This document shows, piece after piece, positions 1 through 8,151 of a DNA stretch of 64,000 nt. The translations under genes and the position numbers were made by a program. The notes below the pieces were generated by a model. The model did no database searches. It was not told where the DNA came from and saw only the letters and a program-made list of their open reading frames with translations. Each line of letters begins with the position of its first letter. Position 1 is the first letter of the stretch. The stretch spans positions 479,731 through 543,730 of the forward strand of contig JAXLQL010000003.1 of the NCBI GenBank assembly GCA_046331625.1, given 5' to 3'. This DNA comes from JAXLQL01 sp046331625. GTDB lineage: Bacteria > Acidobacteriota > Terriglobia > Bryobacterales > Bryobacteraceae.

Positions 1-1
1 A

Positions 2-184
2 GCGGCGGCTGAGGCGAGCGCGGTGCTCGAGGCGTCGCGGCGGCAGGGGATCCTGGTGGGCAAGGGCGGGCTGTATGGGAACGTGATCCGGATCACGCCG
101 CCGCTGAACATTTCGAAAGGCGATATCGACGAGTTCCTGCTTCGTTTGGACAGGAGCTTTCAAGAGGTGCTGACCCATGGATGA
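2..184 (+). CDS. class III aminotransferase, C-terminal fragment
   Basis: Only the last 60 codons are inside the window; the frame is open from base 2 to a TGA at 182-184. The residues include a GKGGLYGNVIRITPPLNIS stretch, typical of the C-terminus of PLP-dependent class III (omega/ornithine/AGXT2-like) aminotransferases, where it contributes to the small domain. The PLP lysine lies outside the window, so the substrate cannot be inferred. The stop overlaps the start of the next gene by 8 bases, suggesting translational coupling. Confidence 0.8.
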   Translation, partial: AAAEASAVLEASRRQGILVGKGGLYGNVIRITPPLNISKGDIDEFLLRLDRSFQEVLTHG

Positions 185-455
185 GCGAGCGTTCTATACG
201 GAGTCGCAGACGACGAAGCCGATGCGGCTGCAGTGTCCTTACTGCCGGGAGACGGAGACGCACGATTTGCGGTGGCTGGTGCGGACGAAGAAAGACCGGA
301 TGCCAGGTGGGGGCGATGATCGGGATCGGGCGAAGTTCGCGAAGTCGGCGAGTTATATGGTGTTATTGGATGACAAGGCGATGTGTAAGAACATGCGGTG
401 TAGGAAGAGGTTCGATATTAGTGGGATCAAGACTACGGCGTTTTTGACGGAGTAA
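177..455 (+). CDS. small zinc-ribbon-like hypothetical protein
   Basis: A 92-residue protein whose ATG overlaps the end of the aminotransferase gene, so the two are probably one operon. Two cysteine pairs, CPYC at residues 20-23 and C70/C75, are spaced like a split zinc ribbon, and the middle is rich in charged residues. There is no signal peptide or membrane segment. I do not recognise the family. The coupling suggests a small accessory protein, but no function can be assigned. Confidence 0.6.
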   Translation: MDERAFYTESQTTKPMRLQCPYCRETETHDLRWLVRTKKDRMPGGGDDRDRAKFAKSASYMVLLDDKAMCKNMRCRKRFDISGIKTTAFLTE

Positions 456-588
456 ACGCGGAGCGCTCCCCGTACGCCCCTCCCGGAACTCCGGTACAGT
501 TCCGTGATCTGCGGGGCGCACGTTGCGCCGTCGAAACGAGAAGAAGCGGTGCTTGCCTCGACGGCGAACGCGCGCTAGATTACGCGGG

Positions 589-1341
589 TCAAGGTCTGTG
601 CTGCCGGTACCAATCGTCCATCCGCGAGAGTTTCTCTGCGGAGAGGCCATGATTGGCATTGCCCGCGTTTTTGTGGAACTCGGATGGAAGCACCTCGCGG
701 AAGCTGGCAGGTGTCCGGAAGAGATCGGGCTGCGGCTCTCCTGGAATCAGGGCGACCAAGTTCTGTTCGGTGACGCCTTGTTCGCCCCATTCCGCTCGGA
801 ACTTCACGAGAGCGCATCCGTGATCGACGGCAAACCACCAAGTCATGTTCTTCTCACTCGCCATCTTGACCGTGCGATAGCCAGATACAGTCTCGGTACC
901 GAGGAGGGATTGCCCGGAAAGAACCGGGGAGCCAGCCAGGGAGTCGAGGCAGTTTGACCTGGGGTCTCGTATCACAGATGCCACACTCCGATTGGGGCTT
1001 CTCGTCGTCATCTTGATCTCGCGAATGTCGTCAACGATTACCTCGTCGCCGGAAGGAAGATTGATCGTTCTCGAAGACGCGAACGGTTCTACGCGGCTCT
1101 CTGATCTCAGCACGCGAGCCCCGTCGCTGCGAACGGCAGTCGTGGTATCCCGACCGGCGTTGACCGACCCGTCGGGCGCGTAGACTGTACTCCTGACGAT
1201 AGTTGTGTAGGGAATGGGCGTGGCGGGTCGGATCTGCGCCCGGGCGATTGTGAGCCACCCGACGTACAGCCCCAGGCCGACGGCCAAGCACCAAAAGCCC
1301 AAATTCGCAAATCTAGCGATGTTTCTTTGCTTCCTGATCAT
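589..1341 (-). CDS. hypothetical protein with N-terminal membrane anchor
   Basis: I choose the ATG at 1341 (protein MIRKQR..., 250 aa) rather than the ATG at 1371, because a purine-rich AGGGAGGG lies about 9 bases upstream of it. One hydrophobic segment at roughly residues 14-35 is followed by an Ala-Gln-like boundary. The rest is soluble and polar, so it is either membrane-anchored or secreted. No catalytic motif is visible. It lies 14 bases downstream of the cysteine-rich peptide gene on the same strand, and co-transcription is likely. Function unknown. Confidence 0.6.
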   Translation of the reverse strand: MIRKQRNIARFANLGFWCLAVGLGLYVGWLTIARAQIRPATPIPYTTIVRSTVYAPDGSVNAGRDTTTAVRSDGARVLRSESRVEPFASSRTINLPSGDEVIVDDIREIKMTTRSPNRSVASVIRDPRSNCLDSLAGSPVLSGQSLLGTETVSGYRTVKMASEKNMTWWFAVDHGCALVKFRAEWGEQGVTEQNLVALIPGEPQPDLFRTPASFREVLPSEFHKNAGNANHGLSAEKLSRMDDWYRQHRP

Positions 1342-1355
1342 GACTCTTGCCCTCC

Positions 1356-1646
1356 CTAAAACCAATAGCATGCATTGGTGGTGTTGCAGATGTCGTTGAA
1401 ATTGTCAAAATATCCCTCGCAGCCTTCGCTGTGTTGTGCGCACAGCGTCCAGCCGCAACAATACCCGCATCCGCAGCCAGCTCGAACGTCGGAGTTGACG
1501 ACCATCCCTGCCCCGCAGTGCTTGCTGCAACTGGGATCTGGCTGGGCTTGCAACAGGGCAGCGACGGAGAGAGAGACCAGAAGGGCGATCTTCATCAGAG
1601 CGCTATTCGCTACGCGCAATGAGGTTTGGAAACGTTGAGTATTCAC
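1356..1646 (-). CDS. small secreted cysteine-rich peptide
   Basis: A 96-residue ORF starting with GTG (GGGAG about 8 bases upstream). An internal ATG gives MKIALLVSLSVAALLQAQ, a classic signal peptide, so the start could be at 1595. The mature part after about residue 35 holds ten cysteines (40, 44, 58, 60, 63, 64, 69, 76, 87, 93) in about 60 residues, including a GCGCGYCCGW cluster. This suggests a disulfide-rich or metal-binding exported peptide. It sits directly upstream of the anchored hypothetical protein. I do not recognise the family. Confidence 0.55.
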   Translation of the reverse strand: MNTQRFQTSLRVANSALMKIALLVSLSVAALLQAQPDPSCSKHCGAGMVVNSDVRAGCGCGYCCGWTLCAQHSEGCEGYFDNFNDICNTTNACYWF

Positions 1647-2055
1647 AGAGAGGCTCCCGTTCCTGACGCAGAATTAGGAGCAGCGCGGTGCAGGGGCGAA
1701 GAGGTGCGGTAGCAGCGCTGCCAGCGTAGCCAATGAGTTTGACAGTTCTGGTGTCACAGCCACAACGAAAACGGCGCGCTTTCAGGCTCGCGCCGCTGCG
1801 GGGCAACTACGATAGTTGCGTCCCACTACCCGAAAGCCTACTCTCTTTTTTTCGTCGCGTCAATGCTGAAGAATCTCAAATATCTGCTCGATTTTCGAAA
1901 AGTGTGCGACTTCGCTTACACAGGCCTCCCCCAAGCGCGACCGGAAGTCCTCCCGCAGGTCGGCTTGAGAATCCGTGGGGACCGAGGTGGCGCCAGGCAA
2001 GCCCAGCGCCAGGGGTGCCGTTGAAGGATAACGCGAGGTGTAAAGCGGTGACGGA
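1647..2055. other. intergenic region, no gene seen
   Basis: About 400 bases between the end of the M14 peptidase gene and the cysteine-rich peptide gene, both on the minus strand. Reading frames here have no initiation signal and no family resemblance. There is a perfect 7-bp inverted repeat with a 3-base loop at 1803-1819 (GCAACTA / TAGTTGC), which could be a small operator or a hairpin in the peptide gene leader. No clear promoter was found. Confidence 0.4.
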
Positions 2056-4740
2056 CTATTCCCGGAACCCCCCGCGTGCATGCGCCGGACCCCGGAAGAC
2101 CGCGTTCAATACCAAAATATTCAGCCCATCCACATACGCCCGATAATCCGGATCCGCCGTGAACGCGACCACAACCCCCCGGCCATGGCGACCCGTCACC
2201 ACCAGCGGCTTGAACGCAAGTTGCTTGCGATTCTCCTCCCACAAGTAACCGCTCGAGAGTAACTCATCGGGACCCGCGAAGATCGCCACGTTCACGCCTT
2301 TGTCCGTCTTGATCGGAGCGAAGATCGAGCGCCCGCTCAGCACGGCGTACACCGTCTCTGGAACGCCAGCGGTCAGCCAGTGCTCCTGGTCCACCTTCAC
2401 TTTCACGAGCACGCCGGCGATATCGTCGGGCAACTCCGTGTCGGCCTGGATCGCCTTCTCGTACTCCTCTTGTTTCGTAATGAGCTTGCCTGCTGTGCGG
2501 ATCTCGTTGGTCGCGGGCTTGGGGGCCTCTGGCTTGGGCGCCGGCGTCTCAGGACGCGCGATGTTTTCCTGCTGCACTCCGAGCAGTCCGTTGCTCGCGA
2601 GGAACGCCGTCGCTCCCGCGCCGAGCGCGACGATGGTTCCGCCCGCCTGCGCCCAGTCTTTGATGCGCTGCATGCCGACGGGTCCGATCTCGGCGGCGTA
2701 GTTGCCTTGCGGATCGGGAAGCAGCAGCACGTGGAACTTCGTGAGGTCCGCCGTGGCGAGTTGGCGCGTGCGGACCGCGGTGACTGGGAATCCGTATTGG
2801 CGCTCGAGCACGAAGCGTGTGTGTCCCGCGGAGCCGCCCTGCACTGGCGTGTCCCACGCAAGCGCGATCTGCGGGCGCGCGATCGGGAAGACATTGTTCG
2901 ATCCGAAATTGATGCCGGACTCGACCCAACTCGTGTTCACCGCGAGCACTTCGGCGCCGGATTCCTCGGCGAGTTTCGCGACCGCGTCATGCACGCCGGG
3001 TCCGTTTTGTTTCACCTGCACGATGACTGCGCCGGGTCCGAACTTGCGCCCGTTCTGCGTGAAAGCTTTGTCAGCGGAGTGGATGGTGAGGCCTTCGCGG
3101 AGGGCGTTGGTGAGGAAGCGGCCCGAGGCGTTGGCGCCCCAGGGGACGACGTACGCAACGGTCGCCTTGCCGCCCGTGACCGTACCCTTGGGTGCTGGGC
3201 CCTTGAAGGCTTCGAAGGCGCCCGCGGTCTCCGTGCCGGTGGGGATGCACTCCACGTTGTACATGAGCGGCAGTGACCATGCCGTGACGTCATAGATCTC
3301 GTCGCGGAGTTTGCGTTTGCGGCGGCGCTCCTGCTCGGCGATGAACTTGGCGTCCATGTCGGTCTTGGGGTCGAGCAGGTTGCGGATGAGCCGCTTGGCG
3401 GGTTGCGCAAGCGGCACAACATAGGAACCAGCCGGATACTGCTTGCCGTTGGCGGTGAAGGCGGCAGTGGCGCGCTTCAACTCCACGCCTTGTTCGGCGA
3501 GGTTGACGGCGAGCTTGTCGACCGAACTCGTGTTCCCGGTGCGCGGGAGAATGTACTCGCGGATCGGCTCCGTCTTGCCCTCTTCGATGGCGCTCGAGCG
3601 GAACTTATAGAAATTGTCGAGCAGGCGCTGGCGCATTTTGGCGGCGCTTTCGCAGGTGGCGAGCGAGGCGATGAAGTGTTTGCGCACCGAGTCCTGGTAG
3701 CGGTAGAGCGTGCCGTCACTGCGCTGCGCGAGTAATCCGCGGACCGAAGCATTCTCGTAAGTCGCCGCGATGCCGCCATAGAACCACGGCCAGGATGCGC
3801 CGTAGCCTGGATAGAATTCGTCATAAACTTCGCGAGTGAAGTAAGGATATCCGAACTGGTCAAAGTATTTAGCGTTATTCTCGCCAAGCTGCGCTTGCGA
3901 TTCGAGCTGATACTTCTGTAAGTGTGGGTTGAAGGGCTCCGCGCCGGGGGAGAAGAAGTAGGTCGAGTCGGTGCCCATTTCGTGGAGATCAATGAAGATG
4001 AGCGGCCACCACTCGCGCATGACCTTGATGCGGCCCCGCGTTTCCGGCTGCGTGAGCGCGAACCAGTCGCGATTCATGTCGAAGTGGTAGTGGTTGGTTC
4101 GCCCGCCGGGCCACGGCTCGTTTCGCTCGGCGGAGACGGTGGATCCGTCGGGGGCGAGCCCTTCGGCGACCGTGAAGTTGTGGACGAAGCGGTTGCGCCC
4201 GTCGGGATTCTCGGCGGGGTCGATGAGGACAAGGGCATCGCGAAGGATCTGGCTGACCATCGCGTCATTGCGCGCGGCCAGCAGATGGTAGGCGGTCATC
4301 ATGGCGGCGTCGGGTCCTGAGATTTCGTTGCCGTGGACTCCGTTGGAGAGCATGACCACGGCTGGAAGGCCCGCGGTGAGCTTCTGCGCTTCGGCGGCGC
4401 TGGTCTTGCGCGGATCGGCCAGGCGCTGGATATCGGCCTTGATTTGGTCGAGGCGCTTGAGATTGGCTTCCGAGCCGATGGCGGCGTAGATGAGCCGGCG
4501 CTTTTCCCAGGTCCGCGCGTAGTCGAAGATTTTGATCCGGCTCGGGACCGCGGCGGCGAGCGCTTCGAAGTACTGCACGATTTCGGCGGGATAGGCGACG
4601 CGTTCGCCCGGAGCGAAGCCGAGCACCTTCTGCGTAGTGGGGATGGCGGGGTCGTATGGTGCGCCGGGCCACATCTGGAAGCCCGGTTGGGCCGCAGCCA
4701 CAGCCACAATCGTCAGCAAGAGGAGCGAACGCAGACGCAT
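2056..4740 (-). CDS. secreted M14-family zinc carboxypeptidase
   Basis: The start is placed at the ATG at 4740 because it opens directly into a signal peptide (MRLRSLLLLTIVAVAAAQ). An upstream in-frame ATG would put 35 polar residues before it. The 894-aa product has M14 zinc ligands His136 and Glu139 (GVHGNE) and His253 (DLHEMG), plus ENPDGRNRF and DMNRDWF substrate-pocket motifs, in its first 260 residues. The C-terminal half looks like a glutamine-amidotransferase-like fold. This matches the large exported M14 peptidases common in Acidobacteriota and Bacteroidota, presumed to hydrolyse peptides in the periplasm or outside. It lies 29 bases downstream of the preceding gene on the strand. 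Confidence 0.9.
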   Translation of the reverse strand: MRLRSLLLLTIVAVAAAQPGFQMWPGAPYDPAIPTTQKVLGFAPGERVAYPAEIVQYFEALAAAVPSRIKIFDYARTWEKRRLIYAAIGSEANLKRLDQIKADIQRLADPRKTSAAEAQKLTAGLPAVVMLSNGVHGNEISGPDAAMMTAYHLLAARNDAMVSQILRDALVLIDPAENPDGRNRFVHNFTVAEGLAPDGSTVSAERNEPWPGGRTNHYHFDMNRDWFALTQPETRGRIKVMREWWPLIFIDLHEMGTDSTYFFSPGAEPFNPHLQKYQLESQAQLGENNAKYFDQFGYPYFTREVYDEFYPGYGASWPWFYGGIAATYENASVRGLLAQRSDGTLYRYQDSVRKHFIASLATCESAAKMRQRLLDNFYKFRSSAIEEGKTEPIREYILPRTGNTSSVDKLAVNLAEQGVELKRATAAFTANGKQYPAGSYVVPLAQPAKRLIRNLLDPKTDMDAKFIAEQERRRKRKLRDEIYDVTAWSLPLMYNVECIPTGTETAGAFEAFKGPAPKGTVTGGKATVAYVVPWGANASGRFLTNALREGLTIHSADKAFTQNGRKFGPGAVIVQVKQNGPGVHDAVAKLAEESGAEVLAVNTSWVESGINFGSNNVFPIARPQIALAWDTPVQGGSAGHTRFVLERQYGFPVTAVRTRQLATADLTKFHVLLLPDPQGNYAAEIGPVGMQRIKDWAQAGGTIVALGAGATAFLASNGLLGVQQENIARPETPAPKPEAPKPATNEIRTAGKLITKQEEYEKAIQADTELPDDIAGVLVKVKVDQEHWLTAGVPETVYAVLSGRSIFAPIKTDKGVNVAIFAGPDELLSSGYLWEENRKQLAFKPLVVTGRHGRGVVVAFTADPDYRAYVDGLNILVLNAVFRGPAHARGGFRE

Positions 4741-4769
4741 TGTTCCAAGGTAGCGAAGTTGCGCCGCGA

Positions 4770-5390
4770 TCAGCGAGCTTTTCGCCAGCGCCCATCCGTC
4801 TCCCGAACCCACATTTCCGCGCGAAAGCGGATCGGTTCTTCCCACTGCAAGGAGGCGCGTATGGTGGTCACGCTTTGGATGAAAGCCGCGAGTGCCGGAG
4901 CGGTAGGCGTGGACTGCAACAGCACCTGGAAGGTTCCGTAGAGCGATTCGACCGTGCGCATGCGCGCGAGTTCCAGCGGTTTCAGGCCCTGGGTGAAGCG
5001 ATCGATATAGCGGTCACCCGGATCGTCACTTCGGTTTGACGGGCCTTCCACGATGTTCCAACCCTGCCAGACGGCGGCAGTCTGGAGCGCGAGCGCGCCC
5101 GGAACATCGAGCAGCGCGCCTGGGCGGTGCCCCGCACGCTTGCGATCCTGATTGGAGATCCGGATCTGCTCGATGACGGTATCCACGTTGGGCAGGCGGC
5201 GGTCACAGAGCAGAAGGTGGTGGCGGATCGCGGTGCGGGCTTCCGGCCAGTCGGTGGCGAGGCAGCGATCGAGGAGCAGGTTCCACACGTCGCGGAGTAC
5301 TGAGTACGGGATCACGTGATGCCAAGCCATCCCGGGCGCCGGACTCCCCCAAGGGCTTTGATGGTGTCGAACGGTGATGGCCGGATTCAT
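4770..5390 (-). CDS. hypothetical protein with WHHVIP motif
   Basis: The ATG at 5390 gives 206 aa beginning MNPAITVRHH; an in-frame ATG at 5489 adds 33 less convincing residues. Near the start is an AWHHVIPYSVLRDVWN segment. The HH-x-IP pattern resembles the first half of HNH/AHH-type nuclease motifs, but I see no convincing second half, so nuclease activity is only a guess. No signal peptide. The gene ends 29 bases before the M14 peptidase start and may be co-transcribed with it. Confidence 0.65.
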   Translation of the reverse strand: MNPAITVRHHQSPWGSPAPGMAWHHVIPYSVLRDVWNLLLDRCLATDWPEARTAIRHHLLLCDRRLPNVDTVIEQIRISNQDRKRAGHRPGALLDVPGALALQTAAVWQGWNIVEGPSNRSDDPGDRYIDRFTQGLKPLELARMRTVESLYGTFQVLLQSTPTAPALAAFIQSVTTIRASLQWEEPIRFRAEMWVRETDGRWRKAR

Positions 5391-5580
5391 GGGGCTGATG
5401 GGGTCAACTCTACCATGAGTAGTGATCGTAAGCGGCCTTTCGTTTCGGTGACGCCAACTCGCTTGCTGAAACGTCTTTACCTTGGACACTTCCCCTTGTA
5501 ACCTAGAGGTTTACCGGTGCGCCATTGCAGTTAAGCCCGGAAGTGCGGGCTGACCGCGGCACCGGCCACCGAACTGCCGG

Positions 5581-6174
5581 ATGCAATGCGACTTTGACCT
5601 GATCGAGCGTGCCCGCAAAGGCGATGACGCCGCGTTCAATCAGGTGATCCAGGCTTACCGGAAGCGGATTCTGGGGACGCTGGCAAGGTTGATCGGCCGT
5701 GTGGAAGACGTGGAAGACGTGGCGCAGGAGGTCTTCCTACGGCTGTATTTTTCGCTCGAACAACTGCGCCAACCGGAGGTCTTTGAACCTTGGCTGTATC
5801 GGCTGACGGTAAATGCGGCCTACGACTATCTGCGCAAAAGGAAGCGGCGCCCGGAGTGGCGCATGTCGGACTTGAGCGAGCAACAGGTGGTGATGGCCGA
5901 CGCCGAAGCCGGCGGGCGCGCGGAAACGGATCGCTTGCAGGCGGCCGAGGTGCGCGACATGGTACAAGGATTGCTCTCGGAAGTGAGCGAGGACGACCGG
6001 CTCCTGCTGACGCTGAAAGAAGTGGAAGGGCTGTCATTGAAAGAGCTGGAAGCGATCTATGGTGTAAAGGAGAATGCCCTCAAGGTCCGCCTGTTTCGGG
6101 CGCGGCAGAGGGTGTTAAAGGCTTGGGAGCGGATCCAGGGAACCAAACCTCCCCTAGGGGAAACTCCAGGCTAG
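5581..6174 (+). CDS. RNA polymerase sigma factor, ECF subfamily
   Basis: 197 aa with a sigma-70 region 2 (about residues 8-75, including DVEDVAQEVFLRLY) and a region 4 helix-turn-helix (about 125-180, LSLKELEAIYGVKENALKVRLFRARQ). The linker is short and there is no extra domain. It directs core polymerase to a small regulon. The two genes immediately downstream (one-TM protein and Spy-like protein) are probably co-transcribed and include its regulator. A TGTAACC motif about 85 bases upstream resembles ECF -35 elements and could mean autoregulation; that is weak evidence. Confidence 0.9.
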   Translation: MQCDFDLIERARKGDDAAFNQVIQAYRKRILGTLARLIGRVEDVEDVAQEVFLRLYFSLEQLRQPEVFEPWLYRLTVNAAYDYLRKRKRRPEWRMSDLSEQQVVMADAEAGGRAETDRLQAAEVRDMVQGLLSEVSEDDRLLLTLKEVEGLSLKELEAIYGVKENALKVRLFRARQRVLKAWERIQGTKPPLGETPG

Positions 6175-6237
6175 AACCAGTCGAACTCGCGCGCCCGTCG
6201 CGCGGGGTTCGGCTACGATAGAATAGCTGGGGACCAC

Positions 6238-6579
6238 ATGCGCGAAATGGACGACAGTCTCGATCGGTTGTTCCGGAGATACCGCGAGGTCACGCCTGAT
6301 CCGGAGGCCAGCGCGGACTTCATGCCGCGGTTGTGGCAGAAGATCGAAGCCCGGCGCGGCTTTTCCTGGAAGCTGCAGTCGTATGCCCGTGCCGTGTTGA
6401 CGCTGTCCGCTACGGCTTGTCTCGCCCTGGCGGCGTTTGAATTCGTTTCGATGCAACCGTCGCCGTCGCTCCAAGCCCGGTATTATGTGGAAGCGCTCGA
6501 TGACGATCACGGCCCCGACGCGATCGCCGGGGCGGATCTGGCTAACGTCAGTCTCGTGGAGGATGCGATAGCGCAATGA
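6238..6579 (+). CDS. putative anti-sigma factor, one membrane segment
   Basis: 113 aa: a cytoplasmic N-terminal part of about 50 residues (MREMDDSLDRLFRRYRE), one hydrophobic span at about residues 56-72, and a short periplasmic tail. There is no zf-HC2 cysteine motif, so the anti-sigma call rests on size, topology and position right after an ECF sigma gene. The stop overlaps the start of the next gene (ATGA). In the tail, YYVEALDDDHGPD is acidic. Confidence 0.6.
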   Translation: MREMDDSLDRLFRRYREVTPDPEASADFMPRLWQKIEARRGFSWKLQSYARAVLTLSATACLALAAFEFVSMQPSPSLQARYYVEALDDDHGPDAIAGADLANVSLVEDAIAQ

Positions 6580-6971
6580 AAGGAAGCGGATTGCGGGCAG
6601 CGGCCTCTCTGGCATTGGTGTTTTTCGCGGGTACGGCCGTGGGAGCTCTCTCTTTTCGCCTCTACAGCGCCCATACGGTTGCCGCCGGCGCACCGGCCCG
6701 GAGCGCCGACAGCTTCCGCCAGCGCTATACGGGCGAGTTGAAATCGCGCCTGGGCCTGAACGAAGATCAGGTCCGCGAACTGGGCTCGATTCTCGACACG
6801 ACGCGAACGCTCTACCGCCAGCTTCATGAAAAGCATCGCCCCGAGTACGACGCCATCCATCAGAGCCAGGTGGAGCAGGTGCGCAACATCCTCACCGACA
6901 GCCAGCGCGCCGAGTATGAGAAGTTCGTCAAAGAGCGCGAGGAGCAACGCCGCCAGAAGGCGGGCAAGTAG
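6576..6971 (+). CDS. periplasmic Spy/CpxP-like (LTXXQ-type) protein
   Basis: 131 aa with an N-terminal hydrophobic segment (residues 6-27) that could be a signal peptide or anchor. An all-helical, highly charged domain follows, with LGLNEDQVRELGSIL near residue 65 and ILTDSQRAEYEKF near residue 105; both resemble the LTxxQ repeats of Spy/CpxP/CnrX-type stress proteins. Such proteins act as periplasmic chaperones or as ligand sensors for ECF systems. As the third gene of an ECF operon it may sense envelope or metal stress. The exact family is uncertain. Confidence 0.65.
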   Translation: MKGSGLRAAASLALVFFAGTAVGALSFRLYSAHTVAAGAPARSADSFRQRYTGELKSRLGLNEDQVRELGSILDTTRTLYRQLHEKHRPEYDAIHQSQVEQVRNILTDSQRAEYEKFVKEREEQRRQKAGK

Positions 6972-7110
6972 GCTGGCGTGAGCCACTAGTAGTACTCCGG
7001 TGGTCGAGTCCCCTGGTGGGCAGTACTTGGAGCGGCGTGGTACGGCAGAGGGTCCAAAACGCCTGTTTCGTTCCATTTACCCTCCAAGTGGCTGAGTCTA
7101 GAGTAGTTTC

Positions 7111-7413
7111 ATGCTCAGCTTGCTCTTCCAATTCAGCTACCTGCAGGTGTTGGACCTTCTGACCACGGTGGCTTTCCTCATGGTCGGCGTGCGGGAGGGC
7201 AATCCGCTGGTGCGGCTGGCCATCGAGTGGGCTCCGAGTCCGATCGTCGGCTTGCTCGCGGTGAAGGCGCTGGCGCTCGGGCTGGGCATCTACTGCCTCC
7301 ATGCGGGCAAGCGCGCGCTGCTTTCCCGGATCAATATCCTGTTCGCCATCGTGGTGGCGTGGAACCTGGTGGCGCTGATCTTCGGCACGGCAAAGTTGAC
7401 CCCTGGGTACTGA
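7111..7413 (+). CDS. DUF5658-like small membrane protein
   Basis: 100 aa with three predicted membrane spans (about residues 8-27, 45-63 and 72-92) and a conserved-looking YLQVLDLLTTVAFLMVGVRE followed by GNPLVR between the first two. This matches the small DUF5658 membrane family, whose function is unknown. It is preceded by about 140 bases of non-coding DNA and followed by the candidate small RNA. Confidence 0.65.
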   Translation: MLSLLFQFSYLQVLDLLTTVAFLMVGVREGNPLVRLAIEWAPSPIVGLLAVKALALGLGIYCLHAGKRALLSRINILFAIVVAWNLVALIFGTAKLTPGY

Positions 7414-7434
7414 TTAGAATCAATAACTTAGGGG

Positions 7435-7463
7435 TTGTAAACGGAACTCTTTTGTGGGATACT
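7435..7463 (+). promoter_or_regulatory. sigma-70-like promoter for candidate small RNA
   Basis: TTGTAA at 7435-7440 and GATACT at 7458-7463 are separated by exactly 17 bases. Each matches the housekeeping consensus at four of six positions. The predicted transcription start is near 7470, just before three successive hairpins, and no ORF follows. This is prediction from sequence only. Confidence 0.5.
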
Positions 7464-7469
7464 GGACTC

Positions 7470-7565
7470 ACATAAAGTCGTAATCGACTTGATCGCATTC
7501 CCGGCAGCGAGTTCGCTCGCTGCCACCCCCTCTCGACCCCAGGCCTCCCGCCTGGGGTTTTACAT
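7470..7565 (+). ncRNA. candidate small RNA of about 95 nt with three hairpins
   Basis: Downstream of the predicted promoter come three perfect stems: AAGTCG/CGACTT (7475-7490, loop TAAT), GGCAGCGA/TCGCTGCC (7503-7524, loop GTTCGC) and CCCCAGGC/GCCTGGGG (7537-7557, loop CTCCC). The last is followed by TTTT. A C-rich unpaired stretch (ACCCCCTCTC) separates hairpins 2 and 3 and could pair with G-rich ribosome-binding sites. No ORF with a start lies inside. It could instead be only the 3' end of the upstream DUF5658 transcript. I do not recognise it as a known RNA class. Confidence 0.5.
7537..7565 (+). terminator. intrinsic terminator
   Basis: An eight-base-pair GC-rich stem (7537-7544 with 7550-7557), a five-base loop and TTTTACATTTTT. 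The T-run is only on the plus-strand side, so it ends plus-strand transcription (candidate sRNA and/or the DUF5658 gene) about 10 bases before the convergent oxidase gene. Confidence 0.8.
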
Positions 7566-7575
7566 TTTTCAGGCC

Positions 7576-8082
7576 CTACCAGTTCCGCAGCACGAGGAAC
7601 ATCGTCATGATGAACACCCACATGCCGGTGAGGAAGTGCCAATAGATCCGGGAGCTTTCGAAGCGGGCCCAGCGAAAGCCGAACAGACCGCCGAGCACGT
7701 GGAGAGCATGGAGTCCGCTGAAGGTCCAGAAGAACCAGCTTCCCGGGCCCCGAGTGGAGACGATTTGGAACCAGGCTGCGATCTGAGCTACCAGGAACGC
7801 CCAGCCGAGGCGATTTCCCCAGAGGCGGTTCCCCATGTGGAGTAGCACGCTCGAGATCACGATTAGGGTGGTGCTGACCCAGACCATGGGCGGAATCGGC
7901 ACCGTGCGCCAAGCGGCCTCTTCTTCCAAGCCCCGGAGGATGAAGACCACAACGAGCGATGAGAAGAAGACAGTGATCGAGATCAGCAGGATGAGCAGGC
8001 CAACGTACGACATCTCGGTTTCGCGCTGACGCGTCCACTCTTGTGCCGTCTGCTCGTAACGGGCTTCGTCTGGATGAGGCAT
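7576..8082 (-). CDS. heme-copper oxidase subunit III
   Basis: 168 aa, five membrane spans after a polar 30-residue N-terminus. SGLHALHVLGGL and IYWHFLTGMWVFIM match the helix signatures of cytochrome c/quinol oxidase subunit III, which supports the catalytic subunit of proton-pumping terminal oxidases. It is on the short side for the family. The start has an AGGAGGAG just upstream, and ATG at residue 24 is an alternative. No other oxidase subunits are nearby, so it must serve an oxidase encoded elsewhere or be a leftover copy. Confidence 0.85.
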   Translation of the reverse strand: MPHPDEARYEQTAQEWTRQRETEMSYVGLLILLISITVFFSSLVVVFILRGLEEEAAWRTVPIPPMVWVSTTLIVISSVLLHMGNRLWGNRLGWAFLVAQIAAWFQIVSTRGPGSWFFWTFSGLHALHVLGGLFGFRWARFESSRIYWHFLTGMWVFIMTMFLVLRNW

Positions 8083-8151
8083 CTCCTCCTATGATGCCGG
8101 TTTTCGCCCGCTGGTGTGGGGCAAAATCCTTGACGAGGCTATCCTGAATCG

